A stretch of DNA of 64,000 nucleotides, taken from NCBI GenBank assembly GCA_040514355.1, contig JBEVCF010000042.1:1-64000 (forward strand), given 5' to 3'. Both the position numbers and the translations under genes were made by a program. Within the stretch, counting starts at the first letter, position 1, and each line of letters starts with the position of its first letter. The DNA is from Opacimonas sp040514355 (GTDB taxonomy: Bacteria > Pseudomonadota > Gammaproteobacteria > Enterobacterales > Alteromonadaceae). Below the pieces are notes generated by a model. That model was given only the letters and a program-made list of their open reading frames with translations. It was not told the origin of the DNA and ran no database searches. Shown in pieces: positions 1 through 6,532 of this stretch.

Positions 1-386
1 AGAGAGGCTGGGTCGGCAACGATTTTTCCGTATACAACTTCTTCTTCACGAATAACCCCGCTGGTGACTGTGATTGTTTTGATACCATTTTGTTTGGCCA
101 TTTCAGCAGGCATCGACACAAATTCACCTGCGTGATCATCTCCACCTTCTTGTTCACCTTGGTGATTATGGCCTTCATACTCATGGCCGTTCTTATGCAC
201 GCCGCCTTCACCTAGCTGACTATGTTTTTCATGTTGATGGACATGCTCCTGGTGCTGTTTGTTGTTTTGCTCATGTTTATGCTCATGGCGTTCGCTGGCT
301 GAAGTTGTGATAGAGGTTAAGCCAATTACAACAAGCATTAACTTGATAAGGCTAACGGCTAATTTTAATATTTTGGTCGTATTCAT
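1..386 (-). CDS. RND efflux periplasmic adaptor subunit (CzcB-like), N-terminal part
   Basis: The first 128 codons of a membrane-fusion protein of a CzcCBA-type metal efflux pump; the rest lies beyond the left edge. An N-terminal hydrophobic export segment (about residues 7-28) is followed by a long His/Glu-rich stretch (about 33-85) that probably binds metal. The start of the adaptor core follows (EFVSMPAEMAKQNGIKT). The gene begins 2 bp after the stop of the TolC-type gene, so the two are co-transcribed in C-B-A order. The RND pump (CzcA) should lie just outside the window. The substrate (Co, Zn, Cd or other) cannot be read from this part. Confidence 0.8.
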   Translation of the reverse strand, partial: MNTTKILKLAVSLIKLMLVVIGLTSITTSASERHEHKHEQNNKQHQEHVHQHEKHSQLGEGGVHKNGHEYEGHNHQGEQEGGDDHAGEFVSMPAEMAKQNGIKTITVTSGVIREEEVVYGKIVADPAS

Positions 387-388
387 GA

Positions 389-1720
389 TTAATTCTCAAT
401 AAAGCTAGAAAGTTGGCTTGCTGTTTGTTCGGAAAAAGAAATTAACGGAATGCCTGACAACGCTTCAATGGCAGCACTTTGCTTGTGTACTTCACTTGCC
501 GCCCAAATAAGTGTGTATTGCATATCAATAAGCTCTTTTTGCACTGAAACTAGCTCCAAATAACTAAATCGCCCGTCTGAATAGGCTTTTTGAACTAAGG
601 ACAACGCCTCTTCTTGAGGGGGGATAGTGTTGGTTTGTAAGCTATTAACCGTAAGACGAGCCTCTTCCTGAGCCGCATAAAATGTCGCTAATTGGCTGTA
701 AATTGCTCGTTCACTTGCTTTCTTTTGCTGCTCAACTTCATCGAGTTTTGCTTTTTGAGATTGATAATTGCCTCTGTTTCTATCACTCGTAAACAGAGGG
801 ACGCTAAACCCTGCAACCAACGCAGTGTCATTGCTACCTTCAAGTCTTTTTATACCTGCGCTCCACGTTATATTAGCGTGGCTTTGCGTGTTAATTGATT
901 GTAATTGAGCTTGCTGAATCCTCGATTGCTCTGCATAAGCTAATATATGAGGGCTTTGAGAAAGTTGAGCCATGATGTATTCGAGCGATATTGTTTTGGG
1001 AAATGCAAATAAATCGCCTGATACACGAGAGAATTGCGGTGATTGCTCTCCCCACATAATAGCTAACTTACGAATACTGGCCTCTAATTGCTTGGCAATG
1101 GTTAACGTCTTTAGTCGAGCTGTTGCCAGAGCAGCTTCAGCTCGCTTTTGCTCTGATGACGGTGCTGAACCAATGCGGACTTTTTTGGAGACAGTTTGGT
1201 AGGTTTCTCGTGCTAACTTTTCTGCATTTTCATTAACAAGATTGACTTGTTGTAAGGTCAAAACATCGATATAGCGTGTTGCTACTTCACCCAAAATATC
1301 GAGTGTTTGTATTCTTTTATCAACCGCTATAGCTTGCTGTTGGGCATTAACATAAAACTTTCTGCTATTTACCTTATCTCCCAACTCCACTACGGAAGAT
1401 ATCGATAAGGTTAATTCAGCGTCGTTGAATCCAGATACATCGCCTGTACCTGCAAAGTTTTCCAATTCAACACTGATGTTATATTCAGGTTTTAATCCTG
1501 CGGTAGCTAACTCGCCGTCTAAGCGCTTTTGTTTGTATTCAAAAGCCGTTAACTGTGGGTTGTTTGCAAGTGTTCGTTGTATCGCATCTGATAATGAAAC
1601 TGAATCAATGGATAAGTCATTTGCAACTGCGTTATTGGTCGTCACCAAAAGTGACACCAGAAGCAACCGTTTTACTTTCTTCCAAGCATACACGGGAGCC
1701 TTAAGATAAGACATGTTCAT
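389..1720 (-). CDS. TolC-family outer-membrane factor (CzcC-like)
   Basis: 443 aa, a normal length for a CzcC-type outer-membrane channel. The N-terminus has a positively charged and hydrophobic export signal (about residues 10-34). The body is the repeated helical TolC type, beginning with SLSDAIQRTLANNPQLTAFE and later AEAALATARL and LVQKAYSDGRFSYLELV, typical of the two OEP repeats. It would form the exit duct of a tripartite metal efflux pump with the adjacent adaptor. It lies fourth to fifth in a minus-strand operon headed by CDF transporters and controlled by a divergent MerR regulator. Confidence 0.85.
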   Translation of the reverse strand: MNMSYLKAPVYAWKKVKRLLLVSLLVTTNNAVANDLSIDSVSLSDAIQRTLANNPQLTAFEYKQKRLDGELATAGLKPEYNISVELENFAGTGDVSGFNDAELTLSISSVVELGDKVNSRKFYVNAQQQAIAVDKRIQTLDILGEVATRYIDVLTLQQVNLVNENAEKLARETYQTVSKKVRIGSAPSSEQKRAEAALATARLKTLTIAKQLEASIRKLAIMWGEQSPQFSRVSGDLFAFPKTISLEYIMAQLSQSPHILAYAEQSRIQQAQLQSINTQSHANITWSAGIKRLEGSNDTALVAGFSVPLFTSDRNRGNYQSQKAKLDEVEQQKKASERAIYSQLATFYAAQEEARLTVNSLQTNTIPPQEEALSLVQKAYSDGRFSYLELVSVQKELIDMQYTLIWAASEVHKQSAAIEALSGIPLISFSEQTASQLSSFIEN

Positions 1721-1788
1721 ATTTTGTCCTGTTTATTTTATGAAAGGAGCGAAGGCTTGCCGCCTAACGCGCTAATTAAATAAAAGGA

Positions 1789-2160
1789 CTAACTCTTGGG
1801 AGGTCGAAGCAATCTTGAAAGGGGAGCTTCAATGACTACTTTTAAGTAATCAAAGGCATGATTTGATTTGAAATCAAAATTCTCACTGATGTAGATGTGT
1901 GTAGCAAACTGTACATGCGAGCCATTGCAGTGTCCGCAATGATGACAATCAGCGGGGTTGTGTTGGTCATTATCTGCTGATGATTGTATTAATTGTTCAG
2001 AAGGAATATGGTCATCTAAAGCATGAACATGCTCGGTTTTTATATGCTCGGAATCAACAATATGAATATTAGCAATTTTTGCCACACCAGAAAATGACTG
2101 AAGTAGTATCAGCACTATCATGATGTATGCAGGAAATTGTTTAATATTCATTTTGTTCAA
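1789..2160 (-). CDS. Small exported His/Cys-rich protein in the metal efflux operon
   Basis: 123 aa with a hydrophobic N-terminal segment (about residues 10-27) that looks like a signal peptide. The middle contains many His residues and a CHHCGHC cluster (about residues 73-79), which suggests metal binding in the periplasm. The C-terminal part has no recognised domain. It sits between a CDF transporter and the CzcC-like gene on the same strand, so a role in metal sensing, buffering or delivery is inferred. Short His/Cys-rich proteins of this kind are common beside czc genes, but I cannot name a family with certainty. Confidence 0.6.
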   Translation of the reverse strand: MNKMNIKQFPAYIMIVLILLQSFSGVAKIANIHIVDSEHIKTEHVHALDDHIPSEQLIQSSADNDQHNPADCHHCGHCNGSHVQFATHIYISENFDFKSNHAFDYLKVVIEAPLSRLLRPPKS

Positions 2161-2195
2161 TGTTCTCTTAGTTATGCCAATGTTAACACTATCAA

Positions 2196-3102
2196 TTAGC
2201 TTGCGTCACGACATGTCTCGTTCATAAACTCAATCTCAATTGTTGTATGAGCAAAATCAAACTCTTTAAGCTCATGCTGTAACTCTAGTTTGTACGATTT
2301 CAGTTCTTTGTTAGATATTTCAGTGTTTAAAACAATATGAGCGGTTAAAACGTTGTTTTCACCATCAAGTGACCAGATGTGCAAATGATGTACTTCACCC
2401 ACAATGGCTTTAGACACTATTTTCGATTTAATACTTTCAATAAGCTCAATATCTGGTGTCGCTTGTAAGAACAGCATAAGTGTCGATTTCAATGTTCTTA
2501 CAACGTTAAATAAAATAAAAAGAGTAAAACAAATCGATAAAATAGGGTCGAGTATAGGCCACTCAACAAACATCAATACAATTGATACGATAAAAATAGC
2601 TATCCAGCCTAAAACGTCTTCAAGCAAGTGCCAGTTTAAAACTCGTTCATTTAGGGTCTTTCCATGACTTAGCTTATAGGCAGCGTAACCATTTACCACC
2701 ATGCCAAAAATAGCTAATAAGAGCATTCCTTCGACTTGAGGCATTTCGGGGTTAGCTAATCTTGGTATAGCCTCAATTAGTATAAAAATAGAGCCAACAG
2801 TTAATACCAAACCGTTAATCAATGCGCCAAGTAATGAAAAGCGCTTGTATCCATATGAAAACTGGCTAGAGGNNNNNNNNNNGCTTGTTACTGAGCTTAT
2901 TTAATCCCCATGCGGTGCCTATGGAAATGCTATCTCCTAAATCATGGATAGCATCTGCCATGATTGCCGTACTATTGGTTAACCAACCCCCGATAAATTC
3001 GATGATGGTAAACGTGAGGTTGAGAAAAAAAGCCCAACCAATACGTCTCGAAGCGTCCTCATCATTGTGAGTGTGATTATGACCGTGAGAGTGGCTATGC
3101 AT
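2196..3102 (-). CDS. CDF (cation diffusion facilitator) transporter, CzcD-like, interrupted by assembly gap
   Basis: Two open frames, 3102-2883 and 2872-2196, join across the 10-N gap into one CDF protein of about 300 aa. The N-terminus is His-rich (HSHSHGHNHTH). TM2 carries the metal-site motif ADAIHDLGDS. After the gap comes SSQFSYGYKRFSLLGALING, the usual continuation of CzcD proteins. The C-terminal cytoplasmic domain includes HHLHIWSLDG. With exactly 10 N the frame breaks, so the gap length is nominal; a multiple of three would restore it. The start overlaps the end of the transglutaminase-like gene by 8 bp, which implies translational coupling. Probable role: Zn/Cd/Co export from cytoplasm to periplasm. 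Confidence 0.85.
2873..2882. other. Assembly gap (10 N) inside the CDF gene
   Basis: Ten consecutive N. The reading frames on both sides fit one CDF protein only if the true length is a multiple of three, so 10 is a placeholder. About three residues are missing relative to typical CzcD proteins. Confidence 0.95.
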
Positions 3103-3823
3103 GTTGAGCCTCGGCGCTTACATTTTTACCTCTAAGCCTTTGTACATTCCAATTAATGATATGGCGGATAAAGTTTTGGTACGCCCAACGTTTTATACCC
3201 GTTAGATTGGTTCCCTGCTCAGTATAGAATTCATCGGGTGAATCATATAGACCAAAGTCGTCGTGTATGCCTTCTTTTTGGATATAAGTATCTTTCCCTG
3301 CCCAGTTAGTCTCTAGATTTTTTATGCAGGTCGTAGCGATACCATAACCACAAAAACTATCTTTAGCTTGACTGAATTTGGATTGAATAGAACTTAGATA
3401 AGCTTCGTCGAGAATAAAGCCTTCTAAATTGATCCACTCATCATTAAAGAAAACTTCAACCCAGCTATGGATAATGTATTTTGGGGCAAGCCAAAATACA
3501 TAAGAGGGAATAGCGCCTTTCTGGAGTTGTTGATCAATCGTGAAACCATGAAATCGGCATTGAATGCCAAGTGCCCGTAATAGAGCCATCAACAAGTTTC
3601 CCTTGGTATTACACTGTCCATAGCCATCAGCTAATACTTCACTTGCGGCTATATCGTCACTGCGGTTGTAACCGAACTGAATTTCGTCTTTCACAAAGGT
3701 GTAAGCAGCGCCTATCTTGTTGTAATCATCTAAAGCTTGCCAATTTCGCTCTGCTAGCAGCGATTGAATGGTGTAATCATCGAAGTCTAATATTTGTGTT
3801 TTATCTAAATGACTGACACTCAT
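3095..3823 (-). CDS. Transglutaminase-like domain protein in metal operon
   Basis: 242 aa. The papain-like transglutaminase core is visible: catalytic Cys71 in GYGQCNTKGNLLMALLRALG and His119 in HSWVEVFFNDEWINLEGF. The usual third acidic residue falls at Glu134 where Asp is more common. No signal peptide, so it is probably cytoplasmic. The start was set at ATG 3823, which has GGAGAG just upstream; a longer frame begins at a GTG. It lies 12 bp after one CDF gene and overlaps the next by 8 bp, so it is an integral member of the efflux operon. Its substrate is unknown; peptidase or amidase activity is as likely as cross-linking. Confidence 0.75.
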   Translation of the reverse strand: MSVSHLDKTQILDFDDYTIQSLLAERNWQALDDYNKIGAAYTFVKDEIQFGYNRSDDIAASEVLADGYGQCNTKGNLLMALLRALGIQCRFHGFTIDQQLQKGAIPSYVFWLAPKYIIHSWVEVFFNDEWINLEGFILDEAYLSSIQSKFSQAKDSFCGYGIATTCIKNLETNWAGKDTYIQKEGIHDDFGLYDSPDEFYTEQGTNLTGIKRWAYQNFIRHIINWNVQRLRGKNVSAEAQHA

Positions 3824-3835
3824 TACCACTCTCCA

Positions 3836-4492
3836 TCAAGAACATGATTTTGATTTACTTCCACTACAGCTGCTATTTTCGCTTGTTGATTCAACATTGC
3901 TAAGTTCCTTCTTCGCATCAGTAATAATTAGATAAGCGCCTCTTAAAATTAAGATGGCAATGACACTACCTATAAGAATATCAGGCCAACGCGAATCAAG
4001 TAGCATCACCAGAACACCAGCAGCAATAACACCGATATTTGCGATCACATCATTGGCGGAAAATATCCAGCTTGCACGCATATGCACTTCACCATTGTTA
4101 TGCTTTCTTATTAAAACTAAACAAATAACATTCGCTATTAATGCGATAAAACCAAAGCCGATCATAAACCAAGAGTGTGGTTCACCTTCTCCGAGTATTC
4201 TTCTTGCTATGTCAAAGATTATCAATAAACCAAGCGTTAGCTGAAAATAGCCACTAATAAGAGCAGCATTGGCTTTATGTTTTAATGTTCTACTTACTGC
4301 ATAAAGAGCAATGCCATAGACAATTGCATCAGCAAGCATGTCCATTGAATCTGCTATTAACGCTGTCGAATTGGCATATAGACCTACAGTTATCTCAGCG
4401 ATGAACATAACTGCATTGATGCCGAGCAGCCAATAAAGCACATACTTTTGTTGTGCATCTTTTAATTCAACTTCGCAACCACAACCGCTCAT
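3836..4492 (-). CDS. Short CDF-family cation transporter with Cys-rich ends
   Basis: 218 aa. It has five to six predicted membrane segments and a CDF metal-site motif ADSMDMLADAI in TM2, where the common HxxxD is DxxxD. The protein stops soon after TM6 and so lacks the cytoplasmic dimerisation domain of classical CDF transporters. The N-terminus (MSGCGCEVE) and the C-terminal tail (Ser/Lys/Cys, ending in CS) are Cys-rich and may bind soft metals. The start is ATG 4492; a longer GTG frame lacks support. It is the first gene behind the MerR-type promoter, so its substrate should be the metal sensed by the regulator, likely Cd, Pb or Zn. Confidence 0.8.
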   Translation of the reverse strand: MSGCGCEVELKDAQQKYVLYWLLGINAVMFIAEITVGLYANSTALIADSMDMLADAIVYGIALYAVSRTLKHKANAALISGYFQLTLGLLIIFDIARRILGEGEPHSWFMIGFGFIALIANVICLVLIRKHNNGEVHMRASWIFSANDVIANIGVIAAGVLVMLLDSRWPDILIGSVIAILILRGAYLIITDAKKELSNVESTSENSSCSGSKSKSCS

Positions 4493-4512
4493 AAAACACA
4501 CCTCGCACGTAT

Positions 4513-4540
4513 TTGATACTTAAACTATAAAGTCTATACT
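4513..4540 (+). promoter_or_regulatory. Candidate promoter for the merR-type gene
   Basis: TTGATA (4513-4518), 16-bp spacer, TATACT (4535-4540). The -10 box overlaps the regulator's dyad at 4534-4548, so autorepression is likely. No clear Shine-Dalgarno precedes the ATG at 4573. Confidence 0.5.
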
Positions 4541-4554
4541 TGGTATAGGGTCAA
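4524..4554 (-). promoter_or_regulatory. MerR-type promoter/operator of the metal efflux operon
   Basis: On the minus strand, TTGACC (4554-4549) and TATAGT (4529-4524) are separated by exactly 19 bp. This long spacer is the hallmark of MerR-activated promoters, which need DNA distortion to bring the boxes into register. Inside the spacer is a perfect dyad CTATAC-N3-GTATAG (4534-4548), the expected binding site. Transcription would begin near 4517, just upstream of the CDF gene at 4492. Confidence 0.85.
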
Positions 4555-4572
4555 GTGAAAATATAACTTAAT

Positions 4573-4968
4573 ATGAAAATAGGCGAAATTGCAGGATTAA
4601 CGGGTTGTAGCATTCAGACAATACGATTCTATGAGCGTAAAAAGCTACTCCCCAAACCAGAGCGTTCAGAAGGTAACTATCGATTGTATAATCAAACAAC
4701 TGTTGATCGATTAATTTTCATTAAACAGTGCCGCGCACACGATATGTCGATTCAAGAAATTAATTTCTTACTTGAAAGTAAAGAAAAGCCAGAGCAAAGT
4801 TGTGATTCTGTAAATGCCATTATTGACGAGCATTTACAACAGATTACGGTCAAAATTTCTGAACTCAATGCCTTGAGAGAAAGCCTAACCCAAATGGCAA
4901 ACTCTTGTACATCCAATAGAAAGATTAAAGACTGTGGTATTTTGTCTAATCTAACCAAAAATATTTGA
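4573..4968 (+). CDS. MerR-family metal-responsive regulator (PbrR/CadR type)
   Basis: 131 aa. An N-terminal winged helix (KIGEIAGLTGCSIQTIRFYERKKLL split over residues 2-26) is followed by a dimerisation coiled coil (about 80-112). The three Cys that bind Pb(II) or Cd(II) in this subgroup are present at 77, 112 and 121, the last two in the C-terminal metal loop. It is divergent from the CDF/czc operon and the 19-bp-spacer promoter lies between them. It should repress without metal and activate with metal. Cd/Pb/Zn are the likely signals from family knowledge; copper is less likely because the Cys spacing differs from CueR. Confidence 0.88.
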   Translation: MKIGEIAGLTGCSIQTIRFYERKKLLPKPERSEGNYRLYNQTTVDRLIFIKQCRAHDMSIQEINFLLESKEKPEQSCDSVNAIIDEHLQQITVKISELNALRESLTQMANSCTSNRKIKDCGILSNLTKNI

Positions 4969-5013
4969 TTAGTGTTTCACGTTTGGCCTATCAATCAAAT
5001 AAATCAATTCTAC

Positions 5014-5037
5014 AAAGCTCTTTTAAGGGCTTTTTCT
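5014..5037 (+). terminator. Rho-independent terminator after the merR-type gene
   Basis: AAAGCTCTT-TT-AAGGGCTTT hairpin (one G-U pair) followed by a T-rich run, 45 bp after the stop codon. Confidence 0.75.
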
Positions 5038-5076
5038 TTACATCAACTGAATCGAAACTGATTTACTAGACACCTC

Positions 5077-5097
5077 TTAGTTAGATAAACTAACTAA
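5077..5097. repeat. Inverted repeat TTAGTTAG / CTAACTAA
   Basis: Perfect 8-bp arms (5077-5084, 5090-5097) with a 5-nt loop, ending 3 bp before the first copy of the IS terminal sequence. It has no T-run; it could be a preferred insertion target or part of the interrupted sequence. Confidence 0.5.
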
Positions 5098-5100
5098 AAT

Positions 5101-5122
5101 CGTAAACTTACCTTAAAAAGAC
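5101..5122 (+). mobile_element. Left-end fragment of the IS3-family element, cut by assembly gap
   Basis: These 22 bp are identical to the first 22 bp of the complete IS at 5216-5237 (starting CGTAAACTTACC) and run straight into the N gap. This is what an assembly break on entering a repeated IS looks like, so a second IS copy probably belongs here. Confidence 0.65.
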
Positions 5123-5132
5123 NNNNNNNNNN
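5123..5132. other. Assembly gap (10 N), probably hiding an IS copy
   Basis: Ten N directly after the IS left-end sequence. The true gap is probably about one IS length if the neighbouring element is present twice; 10 is a placeholder. Confidence 0.9.
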
Positions 5133-5170
5133 ATACAAATCAATGCTTTAGCCTGTATGCGGTCAAATCT

Positions 5171-5218
5171 TTTTCCAAAGTCCCGCACGGGACTGGCGAA
5201 TTTTTTTCAAAGTCCCGT
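5171..5218. repeat. Short repeats and hairpin (CAAAGTCCCG twice; AGTCCCG/CGGGACT)
   Basis: CAAAGTCCCG occurs at 5176-5185 and 5208-5217, each after a T-run. The first copy forms a perfect 7-bp hairpin AGTCCCG-CA-CGGGACT. The block lies between the gap and the complete IS; the second copy overlaps the IS terminus by 2 bp. Function unknown. Confidence 0.5.
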
Positions 5219-5287
5219 AAACTTACCTTAAAAAGACACAAGCAATAATTAGAGGTTTCTGCCACAATGTAACCATTGGAGGAACCT

Positions 5288-5551
5288 ATGAAGAAGTCAA
5301 AATTTACCGAGTCTCAGATTGTCGCTATTTTGAAGCAGGCTGAGTTAGGTCAAAAAGTGAATGACATCTGTCGAGAACACGGAATTAGCAGTGCTACGTT
5401 CTATCATTGGCGCAGTAAATATGGCGGTATGGCTGCATCAGATTTGAAGCGACTCAAAGAGTTAGAGGCTGAGAACGCTCGTCTCAAGCGTATGTATGCA
5501 GATATGGCCCTAGAAAACCAAGCGGTTAAGGATTTACTGGGAAAGCTATAA
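5288..5551 (+). CDS. IS3-family transposase OrfA
   Basis: 87 aa. A helix-turn-helix (about residues 5-45, with ESQIVAILKQAELG and HGISSATFYHWRSKYGG) binds the IS ends. A leucine-zipper-like coiled coil follows (about 50-80, LKELEAENARLKRMYADM). The start is ATG 5288, which has GGAGG 6 bp upstream; an in-frame TTG at 5276 also exists. Near its end lies a slippery heptamer from which ribosomes could enter orfB. Confidence 0.9.
   Translation: MKKSKFTESQIVAILKQAELGQKVNDICREHGISSATFYHWRSKYGGMAASDLKRLKELEAENARLKRMYADMALENQAVKDLLGKL
5539..5545 (+). promoter_or_regulatory. Candidate -1 ribosomal frameshift site G_GGA_AAG
   Basis: In the OrfA frame the codons read CTG GGA AAG, so GGGAAAG matches the X_XXY_YYZ slippery pattern. 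After a -1 slip, reading continues GGG AAA GCT ATA ACG and joins the OrfB frame with no stop before 6385. OrfB has no ATG near its beginning, which supports fusion by frameshift. Confidence 0.65.
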
Positions 5552-5583
5552 CGCCTAGCAATCGACGATGGGCGACTGATTTT

Positions 5584-6387
5584 TTGATTTCTGTATGGCA
5601 ATTGTCGATTTCACGTGCTTGCCGTTTTACTGGATTATCAAGGCGCAGTTGGTATCGGCCTGATCCGAAGAAGAACCAACTAAAGCGTGATCAACCCGTG
5701 ATTGATGCTTTAAACGACATTGTCAGCGATCCGAGCAAGTCACGTTGGGGCTTTTGGAAGTGTTTTCACCGGTTACGTTTAGATGGTCACCCATGGAACT
5801 TTAAACGTGTCTGGCGAGTGTATTGTGCAATGAAACTTAACCAGAAGCGGCGAACGAAGAAGCGGCTACCAGAGCGTATTCCAGCCCCCTTGGACGTCCC
5901 AGCACAGACAAATTACAGTTGGTCATTCGATTTTATGAGCGATGCCTTATATAACGGTACACGTTATCGCGTACTGAATATTATTGATGAAGGTGTGCGC
6001 GAGGCATTGGATATTGTCATAGATGTGTCGTTACCAGCAAGTCGGGTTGTGAGAGCTTTAGAAGCGCTTAAAGACCAGCGAGGACTGCCGAAAATGATTC
6101 GAGTCGATAATGGGAGTGAAATGACCTCTCAGTTATTTATGGACTGGTGTAAAGCAAATGATGTGGAAATTGCTTATATACAACCAGGCAAACCAAATCA
6201 AAATGCATTTATTGAAAGGTTTAATCGTTCGTACCGGACTGAAGTACTAGACCCACATCTGTTCTCAAATCTTGAACAAATCCGTGAGCTGAGCTGGGGT
6301 TGGATGATGAGCTACAACGAAGAAAGACCACATGAATCACTTGGTAATTTACCACCGAGTGAATTTAAACGAAGATTGGCAGCATAA
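5584..6387 (+). CDS. IS3-family transposase OrfB (DDE catalytic domain)
   Basis: 267 aa from a TTG at 5584. The frame is open upstream into orfA, so the active protein is probably an OrfAB fusion of about 365 aa. The rve integrase core has the triad D116 (SFDFMSD), D175 (RVDNGSEM) and E211 (NAFIERFNRSYR); D175 and E211 are separated by 35 residues, the IS3-family DD35E pattern. The gene is intact, so the element may be active. Confidence 0.92.
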   Translation: MISVWQLSISRACRFTGLSRRSWYRPDPKKNQLKRDQPVIDALNDIVSDPSKSRWGFWKCFHRLRLDGHPWNFKRVWRVYCAMKLNQKRRTKKRLPERIPAPLDVPAQTNYSWSFDFMSDALYNGTRYRVLNIIDEGVREALDIVIDVSLPASRVVRALEALKDQRGLPKMIRVDNGSEMTSQLFMDWCKANDVEIAYIQPGKPNQNAFIERFNRSYRTEVLDPHLFSNLEQIRELSWGWMMSYNEERPHESLGNLPPSEFKRRLAA

Positions 6388-6400
6388 TTTCTAATTTTGA

Positions 6401-6532
6401 ATTGTGCACTTGACGGTAAGTTTACGCGTTCACATAAAACGTCGTATTGCACCCCTTCTAGGTATTACCAACCTAACAAATTGGTTAATGCACAATGATC
6501 GTAATCGACATGTAAAAAGAGAACTTTTTTAA
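6401..6532 (+). pseudogene. Possible 3' remnant of a gene interrupted by the IS
   Basis: Immediately right of the IS end an open frame runs to a TAA at 6530-6532. Its last 31 codons (from 6437: KRRIAPLLGITNLTNWLMHN and on) look protein-like rather than random, ending in basic residues. There is no start codon outside the IS, so this may be the tail of a gene cut by the insertion. I do not recognise the family. It abuts the convergent integrase stop at 6533. Confidence 0.35.

Larger units (their letters stand above)
5216..6426 (+). mobile_element. IS3-family insertion sequence (IS407-like transposase)
   Basis: About 1.2 kb bounded by perfect 12-bp terminal inverted repeats, CGTAAACTTACC (5216-5227) and GGTAAGTTTACG (6415-6426). 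It carries orfA and orfB in overlapping frames, as in IS3-family elements; the OrfA and OrfB types resemble the IS407 group. No clear target duplication was seen, but the left flank is disturbed by the neighbouring gap and possible second copy. The boundaries are read from the repeats only. Confidence 0.85.

Noticed and set aside
5171..5218. CRISPR-like repeat
   Set aside because: Only two short copies with no regular spacers and no cas genes.
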